The notes below the pieces were generated by a model. It was not told the DNA's origin. It saw only the letters and a list, made by a program, of their open reading frames with translations, and searched no databases. A stretch of 34,738 nucleotides of DNA from NCBI GenBank assembly GCA_030593165.1, contig JAUVHR010000005.1, forward strand, positions 1 to 34,738. Direction: 5' to 3'. Of the stretch, positions 15,612 to 24,433 are shown piece after piece. How positions within the stretch are numbered: the stretch's first letter is position 1; the number at the start of each line of letters is the position of its first letter. This stretch comes from Candidatus Thorarchaeota archaeon. Its GTDB lineage: Archaea; Asgardarchaeota; Thorarchaeia; Thorarchaeales; Thorarchaeaceae. Position numbers and translations under genes: made by a program.

Positions 15612-17287
15612 TATTTGCCCCTCGCCTTCTTGTGTTCCATAGCCGCCCTTAGAAAGGCAACGTATAATGGATGAGCATTGCCTGGTCTTGATGTGAATTC
15701 AGGATGATACTGTACACCAATCCAGAATGGGTGGTTGACCAGCTCTATTGCATTGATTATCTTCTCTGTCGTATCGTAAGCAGAAACAATCATCCCCTTC
15801 GTTTCCATTCTGTTGATGTAGCGTTCGATTAGATGAAACCTGTGTCTGAACCGCTCTCTTATTATGCTTGAACCATAGATTCTATGAAGACGTGTTCCTT
15901 CTACGATTCTAACCTCTTGTGCACCTAGTCGCATCGTGCCACCTTTGTCTTCTATCATCTTCTGGTCGTCCATCAAATCGATTACAGGGTATAGACTGTC
16001 GGAATCAACCTCAGTAGTGTGAGCCCCTTGCCAGTTCATTACAGTCCTTGCAAATGCAACTGTTCCAAGCTGGCCACCATAACATATGCCCAAGAAGGGT
16101 ATTTTCTTGGTCAGAGAGATCTCGGCTGCATAAATCATTCCCTCTACTCCCCTCTCGCCAAAGCCGGGAGTGAGAAGAATACCATGAACTTCATTGAGAT
16201 CCTCTTGAAGGCACTCTCTATCACAACGCTCTTCGGTCTTGACCCATTCAATTCTAACTTGTACCCCACATTCCGCCCCAGCATGTCCCAGTGCTTCATT
16301 GATGCTCTTGTATGAGTCGCTCAATGTTGTATACTTGCCCGGCATAGCAATAACAATTTCCTCAGAGATATTTTCGAATGATTGTACTGTTTCCTGCCAA
16401 GATTCTATTTCAGGTTCCTTGTCTTTCATCTCTAGTCGCTTAATCAAAATGGTGCCAAGGTCTTGATTCTCGAAGGATAGCGGGAGCTGGTAAATCAGGG
16501 GTATGTCCGGGTTGGATATGACTTGTTCTTTGGGTATGTTGCAGAAGAGTGCTATCTTCTCTTTCGCTGCTGTTGATAACTCGGTTTCGGTACGACAGAT
16601 GATTATGTCTGGTTGGAGACCTAGTCCTTGCAGTGTTCGGGCACTGTGCTGAGTGGGTTTTGTTTTGAATTCTCCAACTGATTGCATATAAGGAACAAGA
16701 GTTACGTGCACAAACGCAGTAAGTGCGCGGTCAACCTCTCTAGCTAGTTGTCGTACTGCCTCCAGAAATGGCATTGCTTCAATGTCACCCACAGTACCAC
16801 CTATTTCCACTAGGAGGACATCTGGTCTTGGTTCCTTCTCGACAACCTCATAGATTCGTTGCTTGATTCGATTTGTGATGTGGGGTATTATCTGTACAGT
16901 GTGTCCAAGAAAACCCCCCTTTCGTTCTTCCATTATCACTGATATATAGATTTGACCGGATGTGATATTTTGTGATGGGTGTGCATCGATATCCGTGAAC
17001 CGTTCATAAGTACCAAAGTCGAGATCGATCTCAGAGATTTTGAACTCGAAGTCATCCACAGGCCTGAATGTCCATGTTTGGTCAGTGACAAAGACCTCAC
17101 CATGTTCAATTGGATTTAGAGTGCCAGGGTCAATATTCAGATACGGGTCGATTTTGATGATTCGGATGGTGTATCCACGAAACTGAAATATCTTCGCTAT
17201 CGCGGCAGTTGTGACTCCTTTCCCAATGCCTGACAGGACACCCCCTGTTACGAATACAAATCGTGTTCTATTTTGATTAGATTTCAA
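15611..17287 (-). CDS. pyrG: CTP synthase with an atypical insertion
   Basis: This enzyme converts UTP, ATP and glutamine to CTP. The 558-residue product has the N-terminal amidoligase domain with P-loop GGVLSGIGKGVT (15-26), DPYLNIDPGT, EIGGTVGDIE (161-170) and FKTKPTQHSA. The C-terminal class I glutaminase domain has the nucleophile Cys in GICYGGQ and the YHPEF His/Glu pair. Between VTD (residue 69) and DLDFG (88), where most family members have about five residues beginning DGAE, there are 18 residues, and the usual second Asp of TDDG is Gln70. The start is TTG at 17287 with GAGGT about 8 nt upstream. It is the first gene of the nurA-herA operon. Confidence 0.95.
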   Translation of the reverse strand: MKSNQNRTRFVFVTGGVLSGIGKGVTTAAIAKIFQFRGYTIRIIKIDPYLNIDPGTLNPIEHGEVFVTDQTWTFRPVDDFEFKISEIDLDFGTYERFTDIDAHPSQNITSGQIYISVIMEERKGGFLGHTVQIIPHITNRIKQRIYEVVEKEPRPDVLLVEIGGTVGDIEAMPFLEAVRQLAREVDRALTAFVHVTLVPYMQSVGEFKTKPTQHSARTLQGLGLQPDIIICRTETELSTAAKEKIALFCNIPKEQVISNPDIPLIYQLPLSFENQDLGTILIKRLEMKDKEPEIESWQETVQSFENISEEIVIAMPGKYTTLSDSYKSINEALGHAGAECGVQVRIEWVKTEERCDRECLQEDLNEVHGILLTPGFGERGVEGMIYAAEISLTKKIPFLGICYGGQLGTVAFARTVMNWQGAHTTEVDSDSLYPVIDLMDDQKMIEDKGGTMRLGAQEVRIVEGTRLHRIYGSSIIRERFRHRFHLIERYINRMETKGMIVSAYDTTEKIINAIELVNHPFWIGVQYHPEFTSRPGNAHPLYVAFLRAAMEHKKARGK

Positions 17288-17360
17288 TATGCTAAACCTC
17301 AGGAGTGATAAGTTGAAGTAGAATAGCCACGACGACTGTTAAGACACCGCCGCGCTGCTC

Positions 17361-17369
17361 GTATAAATC
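17361..17369 (-). promoter_or_regulatory. TATA-like box for the pyrG operon
   Basis: On the minus strand the sequence is GATTTATAC, 75-80 nt before the pyrG TTG. The predicted leader is about 48 nt and includes the SD. Confidence 0.5.
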
Positions 17370-17398
17370 TAACTCCTCCAATCGAGAATGAATTGTTC

Positions 17399-17980
17399 TC
17401 AAGACACCGATTGAGCTACTATGCTCGCCCGCATTGCATCCTGAAAAAGTAATTGAAATGCCTCCGTGATATTGAATCCTTGGCAGGCGATGCTCTTGAA
17501 GACAGGAATAGAATTGGGAATCCTAAGGTATGTTCTAATTTTGTCTTCACCAACTGTATTAGGAAGGTCTTGTTTGTTTAGGCACACCACAACTGGTAGA
17601 AAGCGTTCTTCGTCCGCGATTACAGACATCAGTTCATTCCAGCTAGCTCTATTCTCTTCAAGTAGGTGTTCTTGAGAGTCTGCAATGAATATTACACCAT
17701 CAGTACCAACAAGAACTACTTCCCGGGTTGATCGGTAGAAGTCCTGTCCCGTCGCGGACCAGATATGGGCATTTATTCTCCAACTGTCAGAAAGCTGGAA
17801 TGGTATGGTGCCAAAATCACAAAACATAGTTCTGCCCACAGTATTTTCAATTGAAGTTAACTTGTCTGCAATATCCATTGATGAGAATAGCCACCTGATT
17901 GCGGTTGTTTTGCCGCCCATTGCGGGTCCAAAGAAGACTATTTTTACGCTGACTGTTCGGTTACCATAGTCGATTATCAA
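17399..17980 (-). CDS. Small Ras/MglA-like GTPase
   Basis: The 193-residue protein has the small-GTPase motifs. G1 is GPAMGGKT (18-25) and a Thr in NTVGRT near 48-51 is the likely G2. G3 reads SATGQ (75-79) without the usual Asp, as in the MglA-type TxPGQ. G4 is NKQD (135-138) and G5 is SIACQG (163-168). There is no C-terminal Cys prenylation motif. It is the last gene of an operon with a protein of unknown function (13-nt gap) and a tandem LC7 protein. MglA GTPases pair with roadblock/LC7 proteins as their regulators, so the three probably form a GTPase circuit. Confidence 0.88.
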   Translation of the reverse strand: MIIDYGNRTVSVKIVFFGPAMGGKTTAIRWLFSSMDIADKLTSIENTVGRTMFCDFGTIPFQLSDSWRINAHIWSATGQDFYRSTREVVLVGTDGVIFIADSQEHLLEENRASWNELMSVIADEERFLPVVVCLNKQDLPNTVGEDKIRTYLRIPNSIPVFKSIACQGFNITEAFQLLFQDAMRASIVAQSVS

Positions 17981-17993
17981 TCTACGACTCCTC

Positions 17994-18914
17994 CTATGTT
18001 CCCCACATGCTATCTACCCAAGCTCCCAGACCTGAGAGTGCTCCTCCTTTAACACAGTCTGAGAAGTCCTCATGCCATTCGGCTCTAATGAAGGATATTA
18101 GCTCTGGCAGACTTCCCCCTTCCCACCCAACAGCCTCATACAGATTCCTTTCAGTGAGTGTGGTTGAAGCCCCCAGTTCTCTTGCAAGTCTTATCCTTGA
18201 TAGAAGAGTAACAGCCCTGCGTGCTGCATGTACATAGTTGCTTATCTCTTCAATAAACATGTCATGAGTAATCTTCTCTGATTCATCGTCAAGCTTTAGT
18301 ATGGCATTCAAGATATGGTCAGGAACTTTCACACCACGTAGCGACTTCTGTAGTAGTCTTCGTATTCGCTCAAGTGACTGCCTCTTTCTAGTGAGTATCT
18401 TACTAACAATTCGTTTCTCTACATCAAGACTGCTCTGACATTCCTTTGCAAGTGAGAAAGTCACTGTTGATGGTGAGGTGACTCTGAGGATTCCACAATT
18501 TGGAGAGCACTGCAGAACCTTTGTGAGTACTTCCTGAAGTGTCTGGATATTGAGGTTTGTTCCAAGAACCTTGCGTCCAAGTGGGGCTGCAATTATCCAG
18601 CCCGAAAAATGGTTGATTCTCTCTAGGGCTAGACCTAAGTTCGAAGAAAGGCAACAGACAACTGTTCGACTAACTTCGTAGTTGTGTTTTTCTTCCTCCC
18701 AGACAGAGAGAAGTTCACTTTCAGCAGTAAAATCCCTCCAGAAAACAATCTTGTGTCTATGTGAACTGAGAACAGTCACACTCTCGGTGATGTCTTCCAC
18801 AAGCTCAATGTCTTCTCCCGTCACAAGAATTGGCTGTCTGCCAAGTACAGAATTAAGGAGTAATGGGAACTGATCGTCCATCAATTCGATTAGTTGTAGA
18901 ATCGAGTATGTCAT
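17994..18914 (-). CDS. Unknown protein between LC7 protein and GTPase
   Basis: I do not recognise this 306-residue protein. The first half (about 1-150) is alpha/beta, with strands such as QPILVTGEDIEL, HKIVFWRDF, RTVVCCLSS and SGWIIAAPLG. Its spacing resembles a degenerate P-loop or receiver-like fold, but there is no GxxxxGKT. The second half is helical and basic (RIVSKILTRKRQSLERIRRL), with a helical stretch containing NYVHAARRAVTLLSRIRLA that could be a lid or winged-helix-like region. Its ATG overlaps the stop of the LC7 gene by 4 nt (ATGA) and it is followed after 13 nt by the GTPase. This context makes a GTPase regulator, effector or adaptor the leading idea. Confidence 0.65.
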   Translation of the reverse strand: MTYSILQLIELMDDQFPLLLNSVLGRQPILVTGEDIELVEDITESVTVLSSHRHKIVFWRDFTAESELLSVWEEEKHNYEVSRTVVCCLSSNLGLALERINHFSGWIIAAPLGRKVLGTNLNIQTLQEVLTKVLQCSPNCGILRVTSPSTVTFSLAKECQSSLDVEKRIVSKILTRKRQSLERIRRLLQKSLRGVKVPDHILNAILKLDDESEKITHDMFIEEISNYVHAARRAVTLLSRIRLARELGASTTLTERNLYEAVGWEGGSLPELISFIRAEWHEDFSDCVKGGALSGLGAWVDSMWGT

Positions 18915-19858
18915 GGTTTTCTCCTCGCCAAAATGAGGCCACCTTCAGAGCTCGCGGAAAGCAGTAACTCCTGTAGGTCCTTTGGAACTGCGGGTTTGGT
19001 TACTGATGCGGAATGGAGAACTCTTCGAATCTCGTCAATATAGTGTTTCAGAAGAAGTCTCATCAGACCAAGCTTTTGACTATTTTTATCGACCCAGAGA
19101 CTGAAGACACCATTTGGTACTGCGTAAATAATATGCCGTGTCTTCTCTGTTTCGCACATAACTGTCTGGAGCGAACTGTTACGAAGTGTTCTAACAACAC
19201 GCTCGGAGGAGTCATGGAGAGCAAATGACATGGCGGCTAGTCTATCGTTCGTGAACCCTTCTAGAGATACTCTAACACCTCCACTCAGAGCAAGAAACAC
19301 CGAGTCGATACTTGGAATGCTGTCATGTATCTGCTTCAGAAGCGTTCTAAGAGTCAATGATTGAGAACGGTCAAGTGATATTAATGATCGAGTAAGTGTA
19401 TAGTGATTTTCCTCGCCATCTGAAACTGTGAAGCCACTCAGTACTCTTTGGGTTTCATCATGACTATAAGAGCGTAGAGGAGGCAGTCTTCCATCTATGT
19501 GCTGCCTCAGAAGAAATGATATCCTTGAGAGATTATCCTTCATTTCTATGAAAAGGGCGGCTAGATTGACTCGCGGGGCTGTGGTGATAGCAAGGAAGTA
19601 ACTGGGATCATTGGGGAGTGATGCAAGAAAGACCTTTGATGTATTAGATTCCATCAAGAGAAACTTGAAGGTGCCATGTATCAGTCGAGCAACACCGAAT
19701 ATTGCACAAGTAGCTGAAGCGACTGCAAAGACCTCATCCTTACTGAACCAGACACCAGCACTGGCAACAGGCAGTCCATCTTTCTGGACTAGGATTACAT
19801 TCTCCACCCCTGTAATCATCTTGATGTTTTGTAGTGTATCATGGAGGTCTTCTGTCAC
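18911..19858 (-). CDS. Tandem roadblock/LC7-domain protein
   Basis: The 315-residue protein contains two roadblock/LC7 folds. The first (about 5-115) is clear: GVENVILVQKDGLPVASAG, AVASATCAIFGVARLI, a strand with KVFLASLPND, FLAITT, and a helix LAALFIEMKDNLSRI. The second (about 175-285) repeats the layout, with IDSVFLALSGGVRVSL, RLAAMSFALHDSSERVV and FSLWVDKNSQKLGLMRLLLKHYIDEIRR. A charged linker joins them. Roadblock proteins dimerise and bind small GTPases such as MglA, Rag or Rab. It starts with GTG and leads the operon with the 306-residue protein and the GTPase; a TATA-like TTAAATA lies 40-50 nt upstream. Two copies in one chain could act as a built-in pseudo-dimer. Confidence 0.82.
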   Translation of the reverse strand: MTEDLHDTLQNIKMITGVENVILVQKDGLPVASAGVWFSKDEVFAVASATCAIFGVARLIHGTFKFLLMESNTSKVFLASLPNDPSYFLAITTAPRVNLAALFIEMKDNLSRISFLLRQHIDGRLPPLRSYSHDETQRVLSGFTVSDGEENHYTLTRSLISLDRSQSLTLRTLLKQIHDSIPSIDSVFLALSGGVRVSLEGFTNDRLAAMSFALHDSSERVVRTLRNSSLQTVMCETEKTRHIIYAVPNGVFSLWVDKNSQKLGLMRLLLKHYIDEIRRVLHSASVTKPAVPKDLQELLLSASSEGGLILARRKP

Positions 19859-19954
19859 ATCGCCAACCCCAGTTTGAGTTCAATTAACAATCCCCGAGTT
19901 GGCTATTTAACCACCACACAGTCTTGTACCTGTCCTAGGTTAGACTGAGATAGC

Positions 19955-21250
19955 TTACATGTGTATTAAAGCAGCATCAGGAACCTCTTGGAATATCTCT
20001 CGTGCAGCTCGACCAACCTTCCTTCTATGTTGTTCGAAAGTATATACACGGATAACGTCAAAGTAGACCTTCATCGTTTCGGCAATATTTGAGTAGTATG
20101 ATAGGTTGCGGGGTACTTTCTTCCCGTCTATCATTTCGAATACACGAATCTCCATGGGATTATGTTGATATGGGTTATAGGGAACCGATGGAAGAGTGGG
20201 AACATCAACCATTACATCCTCTGCTGGAACATTGGCCTTTGCAGCAATCTCCTCTTCTATGCTCTGCCGTACTTTCTGTTTTGTTAGAATCTTGGATACA
20301 AAGCGGTCTTCCGTATGGAGCACTTTCTCAAAAGCAGACTTGTAGAGCTTCCGAGAATCTAGAAGTTGAACCATGTTAAGAGCTTCTTTTGCCTCATTTG
20401 ACTCGGTGGGATCCATTCGTCTGATTCTCGAAATCAGTGAGTTGTCATCCAAAGCGAGAAACTCTTCAGGTTCGGAGAAGGTTGTCAGGCCTAGTGCTTC
20501 ATCAGCTGCCGTCATCAACTTGACCAGCATGACCTCAACACTTCTGACTGTCTTGTGATAGTAGACATTAAGAAACATCTCGTATCTAGCTACAAGGAAC
20601 GATTCTAATGCGCCTCTTGCTGCCAAATCGAACTCCATCTCAAAATCTCTTGAAACCTCTAGGCTGCTGATTAAACGATGGATATCCACCAAACCATAGT
20701 TGACTCCACAATAGAACGAATCACGAATTAGGTAGTCCATTTTATCCGCATCTACCTGTCCAGCAACGATACCACTACAAACCGCATCAGTTTTGGCCTT
20801 TCTCCGGCCTCTGACAAGGTTGGCAATTCGATCCTTCGATATACTACCATCCTCTAGAAGCTCGCCAAGTTCGCTTTTGCGGATTATCCACTCTGTGACA
20901 TCTTCGTGGTTCATTCCCCTCTTCTCGACCAGAATTTCTTCATATACGTGACTAAAAGGTCCATGTCCGATGTCATGCAGAAGTGCGGCGAGTCTAATTT
21001 CTTGTAGAGCGTCCTCTTTTAGACCAATCTTACTAAGCAATCGCTTCCCTATGAGTCCCGCAAGAAAAAGCGCGCCAATACAATGACCAAATCGTGTATG
21101 TTCTGCAGTAGGATAGACAAAATGCCCACCAGAGAGCTGCTTTATTCGTCGAAGCCGTTGGTACGGCTCAGAATCGATTATCTTGGACTCGATCTCTGTC
21201 AGACCAATAAATCCATGAACGGGATCATTTATTTCCATAGTGTATTGCAT
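19955..21250 (-). CDS. HD-domain phosphohydrolase, SAMHD1/dNTPase-like
   Basis: The 431-residue protein has the full HD metal set: His in EHTRFGHCIG, HD in LLHDIGHGPFSH, and Asp in QVDADKMDYLIRD. It begins EINDPVHGFIGLTEIE, the usual opening of the archaeal and bacterial SAMHD1-like family, whose members often hydrolyse dNTPs to nucleosides. The C-terminal part ends with IRVYTFEQHRRKVGRAARE. The ATG at 21250 is preferred (GGAGTG 8 nt upstream); the frame continues 30 codons further into the preceding gene. It is 20 nt after the Xre-type regulator and likely co-transcribed with it. Confidence 0.85.
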   Translation of the reverse strand: MQYTMEINDPVHGFIGLTEIESKIIDSEPYQRLRRIKQLSGGHFVYPTAEHTRFGHCIGALFLAGLIGKRLLSKIGLKEDALQEIRLAALLHDIGHGPFSHVYEEILVEKRGMNHEDVTEWIIRKSELGELLEDGSISKDRIANLVRGRRKAKTDAVCSGIVAGQVDADKMDYLIRDSFYCGVNYGLVDIHRLISSLEVSRDFEMEFDLAARGALESFLVARYEMFLNVYYHKTVRSVEVMLVKLMTAADEALGLTTFSEPEEFLALDDNSLISRIRRMDPTESNEAKEALNMVQLLDSRKLYKSAFEKVLHTEDRFVSKILTKQKVRQSIEEEIAAKANVPAEDVMVDVPTLPSVPYNPYQHNPMEIRVFEMIDGKKVPRNLSYYSNIAETMKVYFDVIRVYTFEQHRRKVGRAAREIFQEVPDAALIHM

Positions 21251-21270
21251 CTGATAACACTCCGATAGTA

Positions 21271-22014
21271 CTATACTTGAGGTTCGAATGCCCTTATTGC
21301 ACGTATGAGAGCCTCTTCGCTCTCCAACTCTGAAACACATAGTGGTAAATGAATATTGTTAGCAATCTTGATAGCAAGTGGGTCAAGGTCCTTTACGCCC
21401 TGAAGGATTACTACTGCAGGTTTTACTGCAGCTGATGTGCCAATTTGACTTGCCTTGATTGCTACCATAGGAGAACGTCCAGACGTGACATTAGTAAGAA
21501 CTGCTGCTCTTTGAGTGGTGCCGCCGTACAGACGAAGAAGCTGCTGAGGAGTGAGGGAAACAATGGCCTTAACACTATCTAGTACTGTGTATCCATAGAT
21601 ATCACGTGATAGCAAACTTCTATGTGTGAGAGTCTTACATTCAAGGTGTTCTACAAGTAGGGTGGCAGTAACAGGGACTTCAAACTCTCGACTGTCAAGT
21701 ATGGCATCAGAAGTGATTTCTGGTGAGATGAGCTTCTCAAGTGAAATTGCGACCCTGCCACCTGTGGCGGCATCCAGTTCAATCAGTCCCTTAACGAATC
21801 GCTTAATCGTTTCTACACGAGGTGATTTTCGTCTACCACTCTCGTAGTCACTTATGACTGAGGGGGAAACTTTAAGATATCTTGCCAGATCTTTCTGCGA
21901 AATTTGAAATCTCTCGCGCCATCGCTTCATGATAGCACCTGGATCATTTTCAGCAAGACAAATTTCACCAGCCATTGTTTCGGCAAGCCTTTGAAGTGAT
22001 ATGCTTTGATCCAT
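21271..22014 (-). CDS. Xre-family transcriptional regulator with C-terminal ligand-like domain
   Basis: The 247-residue protein has a helix-turn-helix near residues 28-75: FQISQKDLARYLKVSPSVIS followed by DYESGRRKSP. The C-terminal part contains the strand-rich segment VAISLEKLISPEI and a later alpha/beta domain, as in the archaeal predicted-regulator family of COG1709 type. ATG at 22014 is chosen because a TATA-like TCTTATCA sits about 28 nt upstream, implying a leaderless mRNA, and because the extra 34 upstream codons do not look like the family. It precedes the HD phosphohydrolase and is divergent from the GPN GTPase. Confidence 0.78.
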   Translation of the reverse strand: MDQSISLQRLAETMAGEICLAENDPGAIMKRWRERFQISQKDLARYLKVSPSVISDYESGRRKSPRVETIKRFVKGLIELDAATGGRVAISLEKLISPEITSDAILDSREFEVPVTATLLVEHLECKTLTHRSLLSRDIYGYTVLDSVKAIVSLTPQQLLRLYGGTTQRAAVLTNVTSGRSPMVAIKASQIGTSAAVKPAVVILQGVKDLDPLAIKIANNIHLPLCVSELESEEALIRAIRAFEPQV

Positions 22015-22160
22015 AAGTGAACTCGGCGGATAACGCTGATAAGATTTGTTGCCGATATGAATTTCGTTGACTGTCGATGTTGTGTATTTCCTGCAATTGA
22101 AAAAGGATGATACCAAAGGACCTAAAGGAGAAATTGCTGTGGCTCATTCTGGATGATTTG

Positions 22161-22931
22161 ATGTTCTGGGTGTTTCTTGTTGGTACAGCTGGTTCAGGAA
22201 AGTCACTTTTGACGGCATCCCTTGAGAATTGGCTCAACGGTTCAGAGTTGAGTACGACTGTGGTGAATCTGGACCCAGGAGTGGAAACTCCTCCATATAC
22301 TAGTGATGTTGACATCCGAGAGTATGTTAACTATGGAGAAATCATGGAGAAGTTTGGTCTAGGACCCAATGGGGCGCTCGTGGCGTCATTAGATATGGCG
22401 ATAAGTCATATTGATGATTTGAAGGGTGAGGTTGTAGATTTAGGTAGGGACTACGTATTGGTCGACTGTCCAGGACAGATGGAACTGTTTGCATACAGAA
22501 ATTCGGGACCACTAATAGTTTCTAGTCTAACAGGAAAAGATGTTGCGCTCTCATTGTATCTTCTGGACTCCAATATCTCGCGGACCCCAGCCGGATATGT
22601 AGCATCAATGTTACTGGGATTTTCCATCAACATTCGATTCGGTCTGCCGCAGCTATACATTCTAAGCAAACAGGACATTCTGACAGAGGATGAAGTAGAG
22701 CAGATAGTTCAGTGGGGTGAGGAATCATACCTTTTGGAGGAGGCTCTAGACAGCTCGGCTGCGGGTCTAGTGAGAGAGTATTCCATCTCGGCTCTAAGAA
22801 TGCTTGACGATTTGGGTGGTGTCACATCTGTGATACCTGTTTCTGCAAAACAGATGACTGGAATCGAACCGTTGTATGGGGAACTTCAGCGAATCTTCTC
22901 AGGTGGGGATAATATATACGGCGAACTCTAG
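22161..22931 (+). CDS. GPN-loop GTPase
   Basis: The 256-residue protein has the P-loop GTAGSGKS (8-15), NLDPG, the diagnostic Gly-Pro-Asn loop in LGPNGA (68-70), the Walker B/G3 motif VDCPGQMELF, and SKQD as the G4 equivalent. GPN GTPases are dimeric; eukaryotic members assemble and import RNA polymerase II, and the role in archaea is unclear. ATG at 22161 fits the usual N-terminus and has GGATGAT upstream; an ATG at 22107 would add an extension. The TrmG10-like gene follows after 56 nt on the same strand. Confidence 0.92.
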   Translation: MFWVFLVGTAGSGKSLLTASLENWLNGSELSTTVVNLDPGVETPPYTSDVDIREYVNYGEIMEKFGLGPNGALVASLDMAISHIDDLKGEVVDLGRDYVLVDCPGQMELFAYRNSGPLIVSSLTGKDVALSLYLLDSNISRTPAGYVASMLLGFSINIRFGLPQLYILSKQDILTEDEVEQIVQWGEESYLLEEALDSSAAGLVREYSISALRMLDDLGGVTSVIPVSAKQMTGIEPLYGELQRIFSGGDNIYGEL

Positions 22932-22987
22932 TTTCTACACCTTAGAAGCACTTGATTTAGTAAAACAGATTGGAGAAGAAAGGATAG

Positions 22988-24010
22988 TTGAATAGATATT
23001 TTGTCCTCATTTCAGGTGAATATCCACTTCTTGCAAGGGCAGAAATCGAAACCCTACTTGATTTGTGCTGTCCTCAGATACAAGTCGCTTGGTCCCAGCA
23101 GCTTGCAATTTACGCATCCATGGTTAATCCGACTTCGTTCTTAGTTTCGAGAGCGGCCCTGTTAAGAGAAGCAGGCACCATTATTTTCGAAGCGGAGTCT
23201 ATTGAAGGCTTATCTATGATTTCTGACATGCAGTTGATGCAGATAGTTGGACCAAGTGAAACCTTTGCAGTCAGGACGATCTCATTATCGAATGAAGTGG
23301 ATAGTCGGGTTCTCAGAGAGATTCCATCACAAATGGGTGCAAGAATCAGACGAGTGACAGGAGCCCGTGTGGACTTGGAGAAACCCGATGTTAGGGTGAT
23401 TGTGATAGTGATGTTTGAATGCATTCTTGTCTGTAAATCGATGCAATCTTGGTTGCGTAGAAGAATCAGGGAACGGAAACCAAGTAAGAAGAAGTGGTTT
23501 CATCCTTCAATGATGAATGCAGAGCTTGCTAGAGTAATGTGCAACCTTGCAGGTGTATTGCCGGGGAAGAATGTTCTTGACCCGTTCTGTGGAGGAGGAG
23601 GTATTCTATGTGAGGTTGCTACAATTGGTGCTAGACCAATAGGTATGGATCTGAGTTGGCGCTTTCTGGCAGGAGCAAGGCAGAATCTCGAAAGTATTGT
23701 GGGCACAGACTTTTCACTTGTCCAGGGAGATGTGCGATGCTTGCCCATACATGAATGTGATCATATAGTCACTGATCCACCGTATGGGAGAACAAGCTCA
23801 ACAAGAGGTTCTGAATCACGCACTCTTGTTGCATCACTTCTAACGCAGTTACATCACATTCTTGTAAATGGTGGTACCTTGTGTGTATGTGGTAGTGCTC
23901 AAATGGACCTGCCGGATATGATTCATGATGCAGGTTTGAAACTGGAAAAACATCTTAGAATCCGGGTGCACAGTGGACTTGTTCGCGAGATTGTTACTGC
24001 AAGGATTTAG
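22988..24010 (+). CDS. tRNA (guanine-10-N2)-methyltransferase, Trm-G10-like
   Basis: The 340-residue protein has an N-terminal THUMP-type RNA-binding half (about 1-165) and a C-terminal Rossmann methyltransferase. In the latter, LDPFCGGGGILCEVATIGA is SAM motif I, IGMDL follows, and VTDPPYGRT is the catalytic N-methyltransferase motif. This is the layout of archaeal Trm-G10 (Trm11-related), which makes m2G or m2,2G at position 10 of tRNA. The start is TTG at 22988 with AGGAT just upstream. Its stop overlaps the convergent UPF0201 stop by 4 nt. Confidence 0.9.
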   Translation: MNRYFVLISGEYPLLARAEIETLLDLCCPQIQVAWSQQLAIYASMVNPTSFLVSRAALLREAGTIIFEAESIEGLSMISDMQLMQIVGPSETFAVRTISLSNEVDSRVLREIPSQMGARIRRVTGARVDLEKPDVRVIVIVMFECILVCKSMQSWLRRRIRERKPSKKKWFHPSMMNAELARVMCNLAGVLPGKNVLDPFCGGGGILCEVATIGARPIGMDLSWRFLAGARQNLESIVGTDFSLVQGDVRCLPIHECDHIVTDPPYGRTSSTRGSESRTLVASLLTQLHHILVNGGTLCVCGSAQMDLPDMIHDAGLKLEKHLRIRVHSGLVREIVTARI

Positions 24011-24432
24011 CCCTCAATAATCCGCCCTTCTTTTGTACGTGGAGTGAACCAAGAGAGAAAATCCTCGAAGTCCGCATTTGATTTGAGCTTGATGGTGACT
24101 TGGATGCTTCCAAGGGGTGGGGCGTAATCATCCGAGTCAAGAAGTCTAATCTTTCCTTGGTATGCGGCCTGTTTGTCTAGTTGGATGTATGCTCTCTCTC
24201 CATCCCACCTTGAAATGAGGCCCGAATGAACTGCATCGATTATCCTGATAGAATGGATTTGGTTTCTAAGCCAACTCAACGAGCTTTGTCTATCTGAAGT
24301 AATAGAAAGGATAACCATCGCATCTTGATGTTTAGTCTGGATAACTGATTCGGGGAAGAAGTGTCTAAGAGAAACTTCTACACGTTGTTGGTCTTCTGTG
24401 GGATACACCGGGCATTGTACGGTAATCTCCAT
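24007..24432 (-). CDS. UPF0201 family protein, possible RNA-binding
   Basis: The 141-residue protein begins EITVQCPVYPTEDQQRVEVSL, the hallmark of UPF0201. It carries the middle region ISITSDRQSSLSWLRNQIHS and a C-terminal strand and helix ending FTPRTKEGR. The fold is thought to resemble ribosomal-protein-type RNA-binding domains, but function is not established. ATG at 24432 is used, one base after the stop of the UPF0200 gene (TAA then ATG), so the two form a tight operon. Confidence 0.85.
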   Translation of the reverse strand: MEITVQCPVYPTEDQQRVEVSLRHFFPESVIQTKHQDAMVILSITSDRQSSLSWLRNQIHSIRIIDAVHSGLISRWDGERAYIQLDKQAAYQGKIRLLDSDDYAPPLGSIQVTIKLKSNADFEDFLSWFTPRTKEGRIIEG

Positions 24433-24433
24433 G

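Noticed and set aside
22015-22116. 34-residue N-terminal extension of the Xre-type regulator
   Set aside because: It overlaps the divergent promoter region, and a TATA-like box supports ATG 22014.
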